Part shown: one piece after another, positions 36,716 through 45,039 of the stretch
Position numbering within the stretch: position 1 is the stretch's first letter
Layout of the letters: every line of letters begins with the position of its first letter
Source of the DNA: Nitrospira defluvii
Lineage (GTDB): Bacteria > Nitrospirota > Nitrospiria > Nitrospirales > Nitrospiraceae
Assembly (NCBI RefSeq): GCF_905220995.1
Contig: NZ_CAJNBJ010000007.1
Coordinates: 1-64,000 of the forward strand
Direction of reading: 5' to 3'
Length of the DNA: 64,000 nt
Made by a program: the position numbers and the translations under genes
Notes under the pieces: generated by a model
Told to the model about the DNA's origin: nothing
Databases searched by the model: none
The model's input: only the letters and a program-made list of their open reading frames with translations

Positions 36716-39292
36716 TCAATGGAACTCGAACTTGAGTGATCCGATGGCCGTAAACGGCGCGCCGGTGTAGACGATCTCGCGGAAGTTCTGCGCGCCGCTG
36801 AAGTAGCGGTGGTCGAGCACATTGGTGAAATTGATTGCGGCAAGCAGGTTGGTCTTGTTGAACACTTCTTGCTTGCGATAGTAGAGCGCGGCGTCCATCC
36901 GGACATACCCGGCCAGTTCGAACGGCGCCTGGCAATTGGCGGGATCCTGACATTGGAAAATCCCGTTCCGTTTGCCTTGCGCGTACATACCGATACCGGC
37001 GCCGAACCCCTGCGCGATGCCTTCCTGGAAGAAGTAGGTGGTCCACAAGCTGCCCTGATGTAGCGCGCTGTTCGGAGCACGGCTGCCTTCAGCGAAGAGC
37101 AGATCTTTCGTTACACGCGTGTCGATGTAGGCATAGTTTGCGATGATGTCCCACCCGGGCAGGATCTGTCCCGCGATGTCGAATTCCACACCCTTGCTGC
37201 GCTGTTCTCCCGTCGCAACGGAGAAGAAAAACCCGTTGAACGGATCGGCCGTCAGCACATTCTTTTTCTTAATGTCGAACAGGGCGACCGTGGATCGTAA
37301 TTTCCCTCCGAAGGCCTGGTACTTGATACCGCCTTCATAGGATTTGCCGCGTTCGGGGTTGAAGAGGGTGCCGTTGATGCTTCGCGACCCGGCGCTCTGG
37401 GGAGCGAACGATTCCGTGTAGTTGGCAAACAGCGTGATGGGTTTCACCGGTTGATAGGCGATGCCGACCGACGGGCTGAAGGCCGTATCGGTTTGGTTGT
37501 TTTGGCCCCTGGTGGCGGTGAAATCGTCCGGATGATTCGTGATGGTTTGATCGAAGAGGTCGAACCGGCCGCCAAAGTGCATGTGCAGGTTGTCCAGCAA
37601 ATCGACCTGGTCGCCGAAGTACGCGCCCAGGATGTTGTTTTGTGTGCTGGCATCGCTGAATTTCGTGAGGGTCGGATTCAGAAACAGCCGATCGTTCGTA
37701 TTGAAGATGTTGATATAGCTGAACGCTCCAGGCGTGCTCGTGTCGCCGCCGAAATCTCCCGAGGCCGTGGCGGCTGAGTTTTCCCGGCCGAGTTCGATAC
37801 CGATGATCGTTTTGTGTTTGATCGAGCCGGTCGTGAAATTGCCGTGGAGTTCGTTCTGTAAGTAGTGGCTCTGGACCGTCGTCGGAAGCTCGTACCGAGC
37901 CAGATTCAAAATGCCGTCGCTCTCGGCTCCCACCAGGAAGTTGGATTCAAGGCTTGAGTAGCGGCCGCTGGTGACGGCGGTTCGGAAGGCGGTCCGCCAC
38001 CGGAATAGGCTACTGATGTCGTGCCACAGGGTGATTGTGGCCTTCCCGTGATGGGTCTCCAGTTTGCGGGATGGATCGCCCAGAAAGCTGGAGACCGGAA
38101 TTGGGGCGACTCCGTTGCCGAAGGCGACGAGGCCTCGGTCAATCGGGGCTCTGTCGTACATATATTCGGCTTCGAAACGTAAGTTCGTGCGTGAACTCAT
38201 CTCCCACCCGAAGGTCGGCGCGAGGAAGATGCGTTCGGTGTTGACGCCGTCGCGATAACTCCCCCCAGACTCGTACATGCCGTTGAAGCGATAGGTGAGG
38301 GTTTTGCTTTCGTTGAGTGCTCCGCCCATGTCGATCTGCGGACGATACAACCCGTAACTTCCGATAATCATTTCCGCGGAATAATATTGATCCTTCAGGG
38401 GCGCCTTCGTGACTTGGTTGATGACACCGCCCGGATCGGAACGGCCATAGAGGTACGACGGCGGACCTTTGACGACTTCCACGCTCTCGATATTGATAAT
38501 GTCGCGTTGCGCGCGGGCGCTGAAGTTGCTGTCGTCGCGGAATCCGTTCTTGAACACGTTGAGTTCCGATGCAAACCCGCGGATCATGAAGGTGCCGCCT
38601 TGACCGCCCTGTGTACTAGACTGGGAGACACCGCTGACGTTTCGGAGGGCTTCGCTGAAACGAATCACTTTTTGATCATCCAGGACTTGCCGGGTGACCA
38701 CTTCGACTGAGCGCGGGGTGTCATGGATCGGCGCGGGGATGCGTGTGGCCGTCGAGGACTCGTCCACCGTATATCCCCGATCTTCGACTTCCTTCACCAC
38801 GATTTCTGGCACTTTCACAGGCTTCGCTGATCGAGGGACCTCCGTATTCGGATTGCGCGGTTCCGGTGCAGTCGACTGTGCAAGTGGTGATGCCGCTGGG
38901 AGCACTGCGGAGGCCGGTTCGAGCGTCATGGTGCGGGGCTCGGTGAGCCGGTAACTGAGCCCTGTCCCGGCAAGCATGAGCGCGAGCGCATCTTCTGGTG
39001 TGTGACGACCGGAGACCCCGTTCGTGGTCTTGCCTTCCGCCATCTCCGCGGGAACCAACAGACGATAGTTCGCCTGATCGGCAAATGCGGTAATGGCCGA
39101 ACCAAGCGGTTGCGGCGGAATATTGAACTCCGCCCCCTCCGAGGGCTCGCCGCCCGGCGAGGCTTGTGCGAGTAGAAACACCTGTGGCTCATACGTGGTC
39201 AGCCGGTCGTTACCGGCCTCAGCCAGGGCGGCGGCCGACTGAAGCAACACGGCCGACACCGCGGCGATGATGATGTGCCATGAAAGCTGCAT
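36716..39292 (-). CDS. TonB-dependent siderophore receptor with STN domain, cassette 3
   Basis: The ATG at 39292 (858 aa) is preceded by AGGGGGAA. Order: signal peptide ~1-26; a linker; STN domain ~55-125 (FNIPPQPLGSAITAFADQAN); TonB-box-like VPEIVVKE; FpvA-like plug (TPRSVEVVTRQVLDDQKVIR, then ESVEVVKGPPSYLYGRSDPG); beta-barrel ending in IGSLKFEFH. The TonB-box and plug strongly resemble the receptor at 25402, so the two are paralogues for related ferric siderophores. The final residue is His after Phe, slightly unusual for a barrel end. Its regulators follow upstream at 39478 and 40559. Confidence 0.94.
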   Translation of the reverse strand: MQLSWHIIIAAVSAVLLQSAAALAEAGNDRLTTYEPQVFLLAQASPGGEPSEGAEFNIPPQPLGSAITAFADQANYRLLVPAEMAEGKTTNGVSGRHTPEDALALMLAGTGLSYRLTEPRTMTLEPASAVLPAASPLAQSTAPEPRNPNTEVPRSAKPVKVPEIVVKEVEDRGYTVDESSTATRIPAPIHDTPRSVEVVTRQVLDDQKVIRFSEALRNVSGVSQSSTQGGQGGTFMIRGFASELNVFKNGFRDDSNFSARAQRDIINIESVEVVKGPPSYLYGRSDPGGVINQVTKAPLKDQYYSAEMIIGSYGLYRPQIDMGGALNESKTLTYRFNGMYESGGSYRDGVNTERIFLAPTFGWEMSSRTNLRFEAEYMYDRAPIDRGLVAFGNGVAPIPVSSFLGDPSRKLETHHGKATITLWHDISSLFRWRTAFRTAVTSGRYSSLESNFLVGAESDGILNLARYELPTTVQSHYLQNELHGNFTTGSIKHKTIIGIELGRENSAATASGDFGGDTSTPGAFSYINIFNTNDRLFLNPTLTKFSDASTQNNILGAYFGDQVDLLDNLHMHFGGRFDLFDQTITNHPDDFTATRGQNNQTDTAFSPSVGIAYQPVKPITLFANYTESFAPQSAGSRSINGTLFNPERGKSYEGGIKYQAFGGKLRSTVALFDIKKKNVLTADPFNGFFFSVATGEQRSKGVEFDIAGQILPGWDIIANYAYIDTRVTKDLLFAEGSRAPNSALHQGSLWTTYFFQEGIAQGFGAGIGMYAQGKRNGIFQCQDPANCQAPFELAGYVRMDAALYYRKQEVFNKTNLLAAINFTNVLDHRYFSGAQNFREIVYTGAPFTAIGSLKFEFH

Positions 39293-39477
39293 GATTCCCC
39301 CTGTTCTTGTCTCCATGAAGCCAGAAAAAATTTAGACGGAGGCGTGACGATTGCGGACCGGCGCTCCATAGGTAAAGACGGACAGGGCCGAAAACTTTGC
39401 AGTACAAAAATGCGGTTTGTGTGAAAAATCTTACGAGGCGGTCCTGGAAAGAGACGGAGTACGTCGGGAGCGTTCGT

Positions 39478-40464
39478 CTAGTGCAGCAACACCAGGTAGG
39501 GACCGAGGCTGGTTTCGTGAATGCGTAGGGTCCGTTGGATCATCCGTAGCGCCGCATCGGGGTCGGTGAGGTCGAACACCCCGGTGACGTTTAGTGTGCG
39601 TAGGGACGGATTCAGAATCAGGATTCGGCCGGCACGGTATCGATTGAGTTCCTCCACCACGGTTCCAAGGGATTGGTCCTCGACGATCAGCTTGCCGCGT
39701 TGCCAGGCCAGGATCTGGTTCGAATCGACCTCCTGCGCCGGGCTCCATCCTCCTTCTTCGGAATAGGAAACCTGCTGGCCTTCGTGCAGGACTAACGGCG
39801 TGCGCGTGCCAGTGAGAGACGTGGAGACCTGAACGGCGTGTTCCGATACGGTCACGGTGACGGAATGGGGGTGCAGGTGGACCACGAATTGGGTGCCCAA
39901 GGCGCGCGTGCTGACGTCGCCGCTGTGAACCATGAAGGGGCGGCCTCGGTCGGGTGTCACCGTAAACGCAGCTTCTCCCGTGAGGAGGCGAATCTCTCGC
40001 CGTTCCGGGGAGAATGCCACGTTAAGCGCCGTGTCAGTATTCAACATGACGCGACTGCCGTCCTGAAGCACGATCTGTTCTTGCTGCCCGACTCCCGTTC
40101 GATGATGGGCAGTCTGGAGGCGGTATTGATTAAGGAGAGGTTCCCAGATGAACCACCCTGTTGCGAGAACGAAGCAGGCAACAAGACTCCATCGTCGGAG
40201 TCGCGGCCACCATCGATGACGATGGAGACGGGCAGGCCGGGTGGCTTGGCCTGGCGAACGCTGTGCCGCGCCTGCATGACCGATGTCTTTCCATAAGGCC
40301 TCGGCGTTGCGGAAGGCGAGTTGGTGAGCAGGGCTCAGGGCTTGCCAGGCTTCACAGGCCCGGCGATCTCGGTCGGAGGCATGCCCGGTGTGAAGGCGTA
40401 CAACCCATTCCAGGGCCTCGTCTTCGAGCGATGATGCGGATTGTGGGGAAATGGCGTCGGACAT
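39478..40464 (-). CDS. FecR-like anti-sigma regulator, cassette 3
   Basis: The start is taken at ATG 40464 (328 aa); a TTG at 40506 would add 14 residues. It contains a FecR_N segment (ALEWVVRLHTGHASDRDRRA), a membrane helix ~90-108 (WSLVACFVLATGWFIWEPLL), a periplasmic FecR domain (GQQEQIVLQDGSRVMLNTDT) and a C-terminal STN-like end (GTVVEELNRYRAGRILILNP). It connects the receptor downstream with the sigma factor encoded 94 nt upstream. Confidence 0.91.
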   Translation of the reverse strand: MSDAISPQSASSLEDEALEWVVRLHTGHASDRDRRACEAWQALSPAHQLAFRNAEALWKDIGHAGAAQRSPGQATRPARLHRHRWWPRLRRWSLVACFVLATGWFIWEPLLNQYRLQTAHHRTGVGQQEQIVLQDGSRVMLNTDTALNVAFSPERREIRLLTGEAAFTVTPDRGRPFMVHSGDVSTRALGTQFVVHLHPHSVTVTVSEHAVQVSTSLTGTRTPLVLHEGQQVSYSEEGGWSPAQEVDSNQILAWQRGKLIVEDQSLGTVVEELNRYRAGRILILNPSLRTLNVTGVFDLTDPDAALRMIQRTLRIHETSLGPYLVLLH

Positions 40465-40558
40465 CCATCCATCCGTCGCACACTCTCTGGGCGGCACTGT
40501 GCCCAAACGTGGAGCGCGCGTCTACTGTATAAGACGGATGGTCACGAGCTTTCAACAA

Positions 40559-41086
40559 TCACGAACGTGTGTACACTTCGTCCACATCAAGACGAGAGCG
40601 ACAATGCTTCAGCGCCTGGATGACATATTTCGCGACCATACTTTCCGATACTCCAAGTTCCTCCGCGATCTCCTTGTGGGTTTTCCCATCTAAACGATTC
40701 ATCAACAGGGCGCTTCGGCACTTAGGGGAGAGTTCCCCGATCGCGCTTTCCAGTCGGACGAGTCGCTGTTTCGCGTCCAAGGCATCCTCTGCCGAAGGCG
40801 CAAGGCTGGCGGTATTCTCGGGTGGTGGATCGGCGCTTAACGCTTCCCGGCGAATACGGATTTTTCGGAGATTGTCGACGGCGAGGTTTGCGGCCACTCG
40901 GAAGAGGAAGGCTCGCGGGTTCTGCACGTCGATGGTCGGACGCATGCGTACGAGGTGCATATAGGTTTCTTGCGTGCAATCGGCGGCCAGTTCCCGGCAC
41001 CCGAGCTTGTGAGTAAAGAACCTCAGCAAGTCATCATGGTGCTGTTCGAAGGCCGACAGGCACGGGATTGTCTGTTCGTGGTGCAT
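40559..41086 (-). CDS. FecI-type ECF sigma factor, cassette 3
   Basis: The ATG at 41086 begins 10 nt after the stop of the upstream tonB gene and gives 175 aa; the frame also extends back to 41137 inside tonB, which is less likely. Region 2: LLRFFTHKLGCRELAADCTQ and NPRAFLFRVAANLAVDNLRK. Region 4: ELSPKCRSALLMNRLDGKTH with LGVSESMVAKYVIQALKHCR. It is an iron-starvation type sigma factor. Closeness to tonB suggests an araC-tonB-sigma operon, so this cassette may be controlled by the AraC-type regulator as well as by its FecR. Confidence 0.92.
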   Translation of the reverse strand: MHHEQTIPCLSAFEQHHDDLLRFFTHKLGCRELAADCTQETYMHLVRMRPTIDVQNPRAFLFRVAANLAVDNLRKIRIRREALSADPPPENTASLAPSAEDALDAKQRLVRLESAIGELSPKCRSALLMNRLDGKTHKEIAEELGVSESMVAKYVIQALKHCRSRLDVDEVYTRS

Positions 41087-41096
41087 GGGTAATATC

Positions 41097-42017
41097 CTAT
41101 TCCAGGCGATAGCCGATGGGGATGTGGACGACGACATAGGGTTGACCGAGTGGATATTTCAATGAGACCGGAGAGGCGCGTTCCAGCAGGGCGATGGCAT
41201 CCAAATCCAAGATTTCATGGCCGGACGGCTCGACGACGGCAATGTCGCTCAGTCGTCCGTCGTCGTGTACGCGCGCCTGCAACAGCACGCTACCTTGCCA
41301 GCGCTGTCGTTTGGCAATCGCCGGATAGCGTTTGGCCTGCTCGATTTCTGCAAATAACATCTGGGCCAGCCAACCGAAATCAGGCATGAAGGCCCGCGAC
41401 ACGATGGCCTCGCGGGCCTGGGGCGCAGGTCGGTTGACCAAGCGCAGGGTTTCGGGTACGGCGGGTTCCATGGCCAGGTTTGAGGGAACGGCGGCTTCGA
41501 TGGGGGGGGGCGGTAGGACGGCGATCGCTGCGGTCGGGACCGGCAAGTCTGAAGGCGAGGGGTCTGCCAGCGTATCAGTGCCAGGGTTCTGAACGGGCTG
41601 TTCGGGGTCTGTGGAGGCCTTGTCAGGCGCTGCAGCGTTGAGCGGAGTTAGTTGAGAGGCGGTAGGTTCGTCGTAAAGGCTCGGAAGCGTGCCTTGGTCC
41701 GAAGTGACGGCCCTCTTTGCAATTGGTGCCATCACTGTGCGAGCACTATGGTTTGCCGTCATGACGAGGCGGGGAGATGCTTCAGGGGACGCGGATACGG
41801 GCGGCACCGATGAGACCGTCGCCTGGCTGGGAACGTCGGAGGTGACAGTTTGGTCTGCAGGTGCGCTGACGATCGAGACCTCCCATCGAAATGGATGTTC
41901 CCGCGGGATGACGGAAAACTCCGTGGCGAGCACCAGTGCGGCGCCGAGACTGATCCCGTGAAGCGCTAAGGAAAAGGTCCAGGCACCCATCGATGCGAGG
42001 GGGCTATGGCTACTCAT
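41097..42017 (-). CDS. tonB: Second TonB protein
   Basis: The 306-aa protein has a hydrophobic N-terminal anchor (TFSLALHGISLGAALVLA) and a Pro/Ala/Ser-rich periplasmic spacer. The TonB C-terminal domain contains KRYPAIAKRQRWQGSVLLQA and ends PIGYRLE. It is shorter than the TonB at 19832 and has no ExbB/ExbD next to it, so it may share those at 20887-21718. It overlaps the araC-type gene by 4 nt (ATGA) and is followed after 10 nt by the third sigma factor gene. Confidence 0.92.
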   Translation of the reverse strand: MSSHSPLASMGAWTFSLALHGISLGAALVLATEFSVIPREHPFRWEVSIVSAPADQTVTSDVPSQATVSSVPPVSASPEASPRLVMTANHSARTVMAPIAKRAVTSDQGTLPSLYDEPTASQLTPLNAAAPDKASTDPEQPVQNPGTDTLADPSPSDLPVPTAAIAVLPPPPIEAAVPSNLAMEPAVPETLRLVNRPAPQAREAIVSRAFMPDFGWLAQMLFAEIEQAKRYPAIAKRQRWQGSVLLQARVHDDGRLSDIAVVEPSGHEILDLDAIALLERASPVSLKYPLGQPYVVVHIPIGYRLE

Positions 42018-42388
42018 GCGGCATCCGCTTGGCGCAGGTGCTGTCTGCGAAACTCAGTCGGTGAACAGCCGATCGCTCGTTTAAAGAAATGGCTGAACGC
42101 AAAGGAATCGCTGAAGCCGACGGATTCGGCAATTCCGGCAATCGTATGGCCGTCTTCCAGGAGCATGGAGGTAGCCTTGTCGAGTCGTAGTTGTTTGAGG
42201 TGATGCGAAAATGGGCGGCCCATATAGCGCTGAAACACATCCGACGCATATTTTTCAGAATACCCCAAGAAGCGAGAGAGCTCCTTCAGGGTGATACGTT
42301 CGCGGAGACGACCAGAGAGAAAGGCATGGAGCCGATCTGCCACAGTCATGGTGTCGTCAGTGAGTTGTGCCTGTGATTGCTGAAACAT
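42014..42388 (-). CDS. Stand-alone AraC-type HTH regulator
   Basis: The ATG at 42388 has GGGGAG upstream and encodes 124 aa, almost all of it the AraC/XylS DNA-binding domain: LKELSRFLGYSEKYASDVFQ as the first HTH and IAGIAESVGFSDSFAFSHFF as the second, then FRRQHL. It lacks a sensor domain, like SoxS-size regulators. AraC proteins such as PchR commonly control siderophore receptors. It heads the tonB-sigma-FecR-receptor string and is translationally coupled to tonB. A terminator hairpin ends only 22 bp upstream of its start, in or near the leader. Confidence 0.88.
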   Translation of the reverse strand: MFQQSQAQLTDDTMTVADRLHAFLSGRLRERITLKELSRFLGYSEKYASDVFQRYMGRPFSHHLKQLRLDKATSMLLEDGHTIAGIAESVGFSDSFAFSHFFKRAIGCSPTEFRRQHLRQADAA

Positions 42389-42410
42389 ATATCTCCCCCC
42401 CAAATAAAAA

Positions 42411-42438
42411 AGCCCACGATCAAAATGGACCGTGGGCT
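42411..42438 (-). terminator. Rho-independent terminator just upstream of araC-type gene
   Basis: The arms AGCCCACG and CGTGGGCT form an 8-bp stem over a 12-nt loop. On the minus strand the stem is followed directly by TTTTTATT. It would end transcripts of the small minus-strand genes at 42654-43177. As it sits between them and the araC-type start, it could also act as an attenuator for readthrough. Confidence 0.8.
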
Positions 42439-42653
42439 CAGGGAATTGAATTCCTCGGGCCTCTACTGCAAATGCGTAGAGAGCTTAGTTGAATATGGTT
42501 CTCAATATCAGAGTTGTGCGAACCCTGTCAAGTGCTCTAGTTCCCGAGAGGCACGGAAGCACCGTGAAGTTTCCGGCGTCCGCGTATTGCTTTTCCGTGA
42601 GCCTAGACTGGTACAGCCTAGAGGTGCGCAGTCCGGCGAAGGTACTCTTGCCA

Positions 42654-42764
42654 TCATGGAACACGCAGCCATCCGTGCACGACTGCAAGGAGTACAATCC
42701 CGAGGGAAACCGACAGGCTGATCACAATCGATAGCTCGTCTCTCATCCAAGCAGGTCTTTTCAT
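42654..42764 (-). CDS. 36-aa single-pass membrane peptide
   Basis: This very short frame encodes MKRPAWMRDEL followed by one hydrophobic helix (SIVISLSVSLGIVLLAVVHG) and WLRVP. The basic N-terminus predicts it faces the cytoplasm. A weak GAGG lies 6-7 nt before the ATG at 42764. It is between a zinc-ribbon microprotein gene and the terminator at 42411, all on the minus strand. It could be a genuine small inner-membrane protein of the TonB locus or a chance frame; no family is recognised. Confidence 0.45.
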   Translation of the reverse strand: MKRPAWMRDELSIVISLSVSLGIVLLAVVHGWLRVP

Positions 42765-42790
42765 GCATGCCTCACGACCCTGTGGGCTAA

Positions 42791-42958
42791 TTATCGCCGT
42801 TGGAAATCCGTGGTTCTTTCTGACTTCTGCATATCGCTTTGACAGGTGACGCTCAATGTGTGCCTTGTCATGGGAAAACCGCAGGTCCCACAAGTCATGG
42901 TTGCAGCGCTGGGAATTAGCATGACTTGACGGCACAGCGGACAGGCTCGAATTTTCAT
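42791..42958 (-). CDS. 55-aa two-CxxC zinc-ribbon microprotein
   Basis: The frame reads MKIRACPLCRQVMLIPSAAT and then MTCGTCGFPM. Two CxxC pairs separated by 13 residues form a compact zinc ribbon, with ~25 polar residues after it. AGGAGA precedes the ATG at 42958 at good spacing, so translation is well supported. It lies 18 nt downstream of the 66-aa gene at 42977 on the same strand, suggesting an operon that ends at the terminator near 42411. No function is recognised. Confidence 0.75.
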   Translation of the reverse strand: MKIRACPLCRQVMLIPSAATMTCGTCGFPMTRHTLSVTCQSDMQKSERTTDFQRR

Positions 42959-42976
42959 ACGTCGTCTCCTTCTGAA

Positions 42977-43177
42977 TCAGTGTGTCTGTTGTGTGTCCGC
43001 GAGCACTTTTGTTCCAAGTTTCTCCACGGCCGTATCTGCCAACCTCGCCACGTTTCGGGCAAATTTCACAAATTCTGCATACTTGAAAGCCACTGTCACC
43101 GGGCCATACGTAAGATAGAATCGTCCGCATCCGCACATTTCCAACACCGGTGAGTCATGAACGTGTGCACAGGGCAT
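42977..43177 (-). CDS. 66-aa Cys/His-containing small protein
   Basis: The frame starts at ATG 43177 after a strong AAGGAGG 7 nt upstream. It encodes MPCAHVHDSPVLEMCGCGRF and then YLTYGPVTVAFKYAEFVKFA with a helical tail. The Cys/His-rich start and CGCG could bind metal; the second half resembles a small alpha/beta domain. No family is recognised. It is the first gene of the minus-strand small-gene set, and a Fur-box-like site at 43245-43264 lies 68 bp upstream, which suggests iron control. Confidence 0.72.
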   Translation of the reverse strand: MPCAHVHDSPVLEMCGCGRFYLTYGPVTVAFKYAEFVKFARNVARLADTAVEKLGTKVLADTQQTH

Positions 43178-43244
43178 GTGATACCTCCTTGGGCTGTGTC
43201 GGTGAGTCAGTTATCGGTCAGAGGGTAGTATATCGGCCTCGGTT

Positions 43245-43264
43245 AATGATGATACTAATTCTCA
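43245..43264 (-). promoter_or_regulatory. Candidate Fur box upstream of small-gene operon
   Basis: On the minus strand this reads TGAGAATTAGTATCATCATT. By eye about 16 of 20 positions agree with the classical Fur-box form TGAGAATGATTATCATTATC. It lies in an A/T-rich patch 68 bp upstream of the 66-aa gene. Confidence 0.55.
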
Positions 43265-43432
43265 AAATCAAAATAGTGGATCTTGTGGCCTTTGTCAAGC
43301 GCGTATTCAGCTCATTGCGTATCCATCGACTTTGCCGGGTTCCTTGCCACTGATTCATAACCCAAGACGGCTGCTCGAATCTCAACTGCATTGAAGAATA
43401 TCAATGCCACTAGGGGTGTGGGGATGATCCCG

Positions 43433-43828
43433 GTCGATCAGGGGACAGCACTCCAATCGCGCGTACGGGAAGCCTGGGCCCGTCGGCGAGGCATCCAGCT
43501 TGACTCCATTCGATCGGGTAACACAGTGGAAACTGTCTTCATTGAATCGTTTAACGGTTGTTTACGCGACGAGTGCTTGAACGTGCATCAGTTCGCGTCG
43601 CTGGCCGAGGCCCAGGCCATCATCGAAACCTGGCGGTGTGACTATAATCGGCGTCGGCATCACAGCTCGCTTGAGCACCTGCCCCCGACCGAGTTCGTCG
43701 CACAATGTCACGGACAACTGATCGTCGAAGACGTCGTCTGCTCAGGTTCGGGACTGCCTCATTACGGTGACCAACGTCAGAGCATCGAATTTCCAGGTCC
43801 CCGTGCTCTAGTTTTCTGGGGAGGGTCA
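43433..43828 (+). mobile_element. Right half of an IS3-family (IS407-like) element, transposase C-terminus
   Basis: The frame encodes the end of an IS3 OrfB integrase, starting right at the second catalytic Asp (VDQGTAL), then FIESFNGCLRDECLN with the catalytic Glu, DYNRRRHHSSLEHL and PPTEFV. The N-terminal part and any orfA are missing. A terminal-repeat-like sequence at 43805-43828 (GCTCTAGTTTTCTGGGGAGG, then GTCA) closely matches the reverse-oriented repeat at 59118-59142, which bounds the left half of an IS3 element. The coding sequence is non-functional here. Confidence 0.85.
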
Positions 43829-45039
43829 GAGGAAGCGGTCGCTCCAGTTAAAATCTTTCTGGGAACGGGACCAGCGTCAGGTGCGAACGCAAAGCTCTGT
43901 GCGAGATGCGCACCCGTTGGTGCATACGTTCAGCGAGGAAGGCGCGAGCAACGAGTGTGAGAGCTCAATGACACAACGTTTGCCATGGCTAAGGGCCGCA
44001 GCGAAGGCATGGCCCTGACCAGTCGGGGAAAAGCCGTATAGGTCTTGGCAACAGGGGATCGTCACCGGCTGCCCACTCTCGGTGAGTGTGCTTCTCGCGA
44101 ATCATGATGAGGTTACGCTGGTTCAGCTCAGTTTTGACTTCTGCATGTAGGCCAAGCCCGAGCATCCGATCGGCAATTTCACCTATAACAACGATGGGAT
44201 TGATGACAATCTTATCGAGCAAGACGGAGTCAGCATGATTGCGGAGCACCGCACCACTCGCAAGCCTAGGCGGGGGAGAAGGGGGAAAATACTTGGGGGC
44301 GAGGCTCTGGTGCTGGTTTAAAGAGTCTGGTTATGGACAACCAGTTGGACAACCAACCTGGCAAAACAGACTGACAAAGGCCGAAAAACAGAAAAGTAGA
44401 GTGAAGTGAGTGATATCTGCCGTGGCGAAATTTGTTAATATTTTAAATGATGTATGGTGCCGAAGGACAGAATCGAACTGTCGACGCCAGCCTTTTCAGG
44501 ACATATTCTTCGCTTGCAACGATTTGAAATTACTTTCGATTTGTTGTTGAGAGCGGGTTGGATAACCAAATGGACAACTAATCTCTGCAAACGCGCTTTC
44601 CGTGGCCGGGGCATTGCAATCGAATTGGTAAAATCATTCTCACCTTTCATTCAGGCGGAACCAGTGGGCTTCTCTCGAGATAATGCCACGAGGCTCAGTC
44701 CCCCCATCAACAGTGCGATGCCGAGGTTTTCGGGATGCCGTCGAAGAGAGATCCGGTGAGGTGAAAAACTCTCTGTGTCAAATATCGATATCCTCTCGGC
44801 TAAAATTCCTCTTTGTGTGCGATTCTGCACGATTCGCTCACTGAGATTTTGCACTACAGAAAGCTGCTGGCGGACCGATCGTCTTTAGGAGCTCCAGCGA
44901 ACAGTCAAATCAAGCGCAGCCGTTCGGTTGAAGCGGTAAATTCACACACTCCTCTTGAAAAGTCAGGAGGCCCTCTCGTAGGCAGGAAAATTGCTTCTCT
45001 TGCTGCCTCAGCTAACCGCATTGTGCTTGCCCCTTGGTA
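43829..45039. other. Gene-poor region with integration scar
   Basis: Apart from the tRNA-Phe fragment at 44455-44499, I see no supportable gene in these 1.2 kb. Base composition is visibly more A/T-rich than in neighbouring genes, especially 44280-44700. Short near-repeats of GGACAACCA occur at 44336-44354, and a related TGGATAACCAAATGGACAAC lies at 44559-44578. The minus-strand frame 43989-44249 has no recognised family. This looks like decayed mobile DNA. Confidence 0.5.
44455..44499 (-). tRNA. 3' fragment of tRNA-Phe (anticodon loop to CCA), probable att site
   Basis: Read on the minus strand: anticodon loop CTGAAAA (anticodon GAA), 3' anticodon stem GGCTG, variable loop GCGTC, T arm GACAG-TTCGATT-CTGTC, acceptor strand CTTCGGC, discriminator A and CCA. 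The 5' half is absent: the five bases before the loop (ATGTC) cannot pair with GGCTG. It is therefore not a functional tRNA. Such 3' tRNA copies are the usual product of tyrosine-recombinase integration into a tRNA gene. No integrase gene remains nearby. Confidence 0.8.

Noticed and set aside
43989-44249. 86-codon minus-strand frame beside the IS3 right half
   Set aside because: It has no clear ribosome site and no transposase or other motif I can recognise; left as part of the decayed region.
44435-44650. 71-codon minus-strand frame
   Set aside because: It runs through the tRNA-Phe fragment, so the translation is not meaningful.
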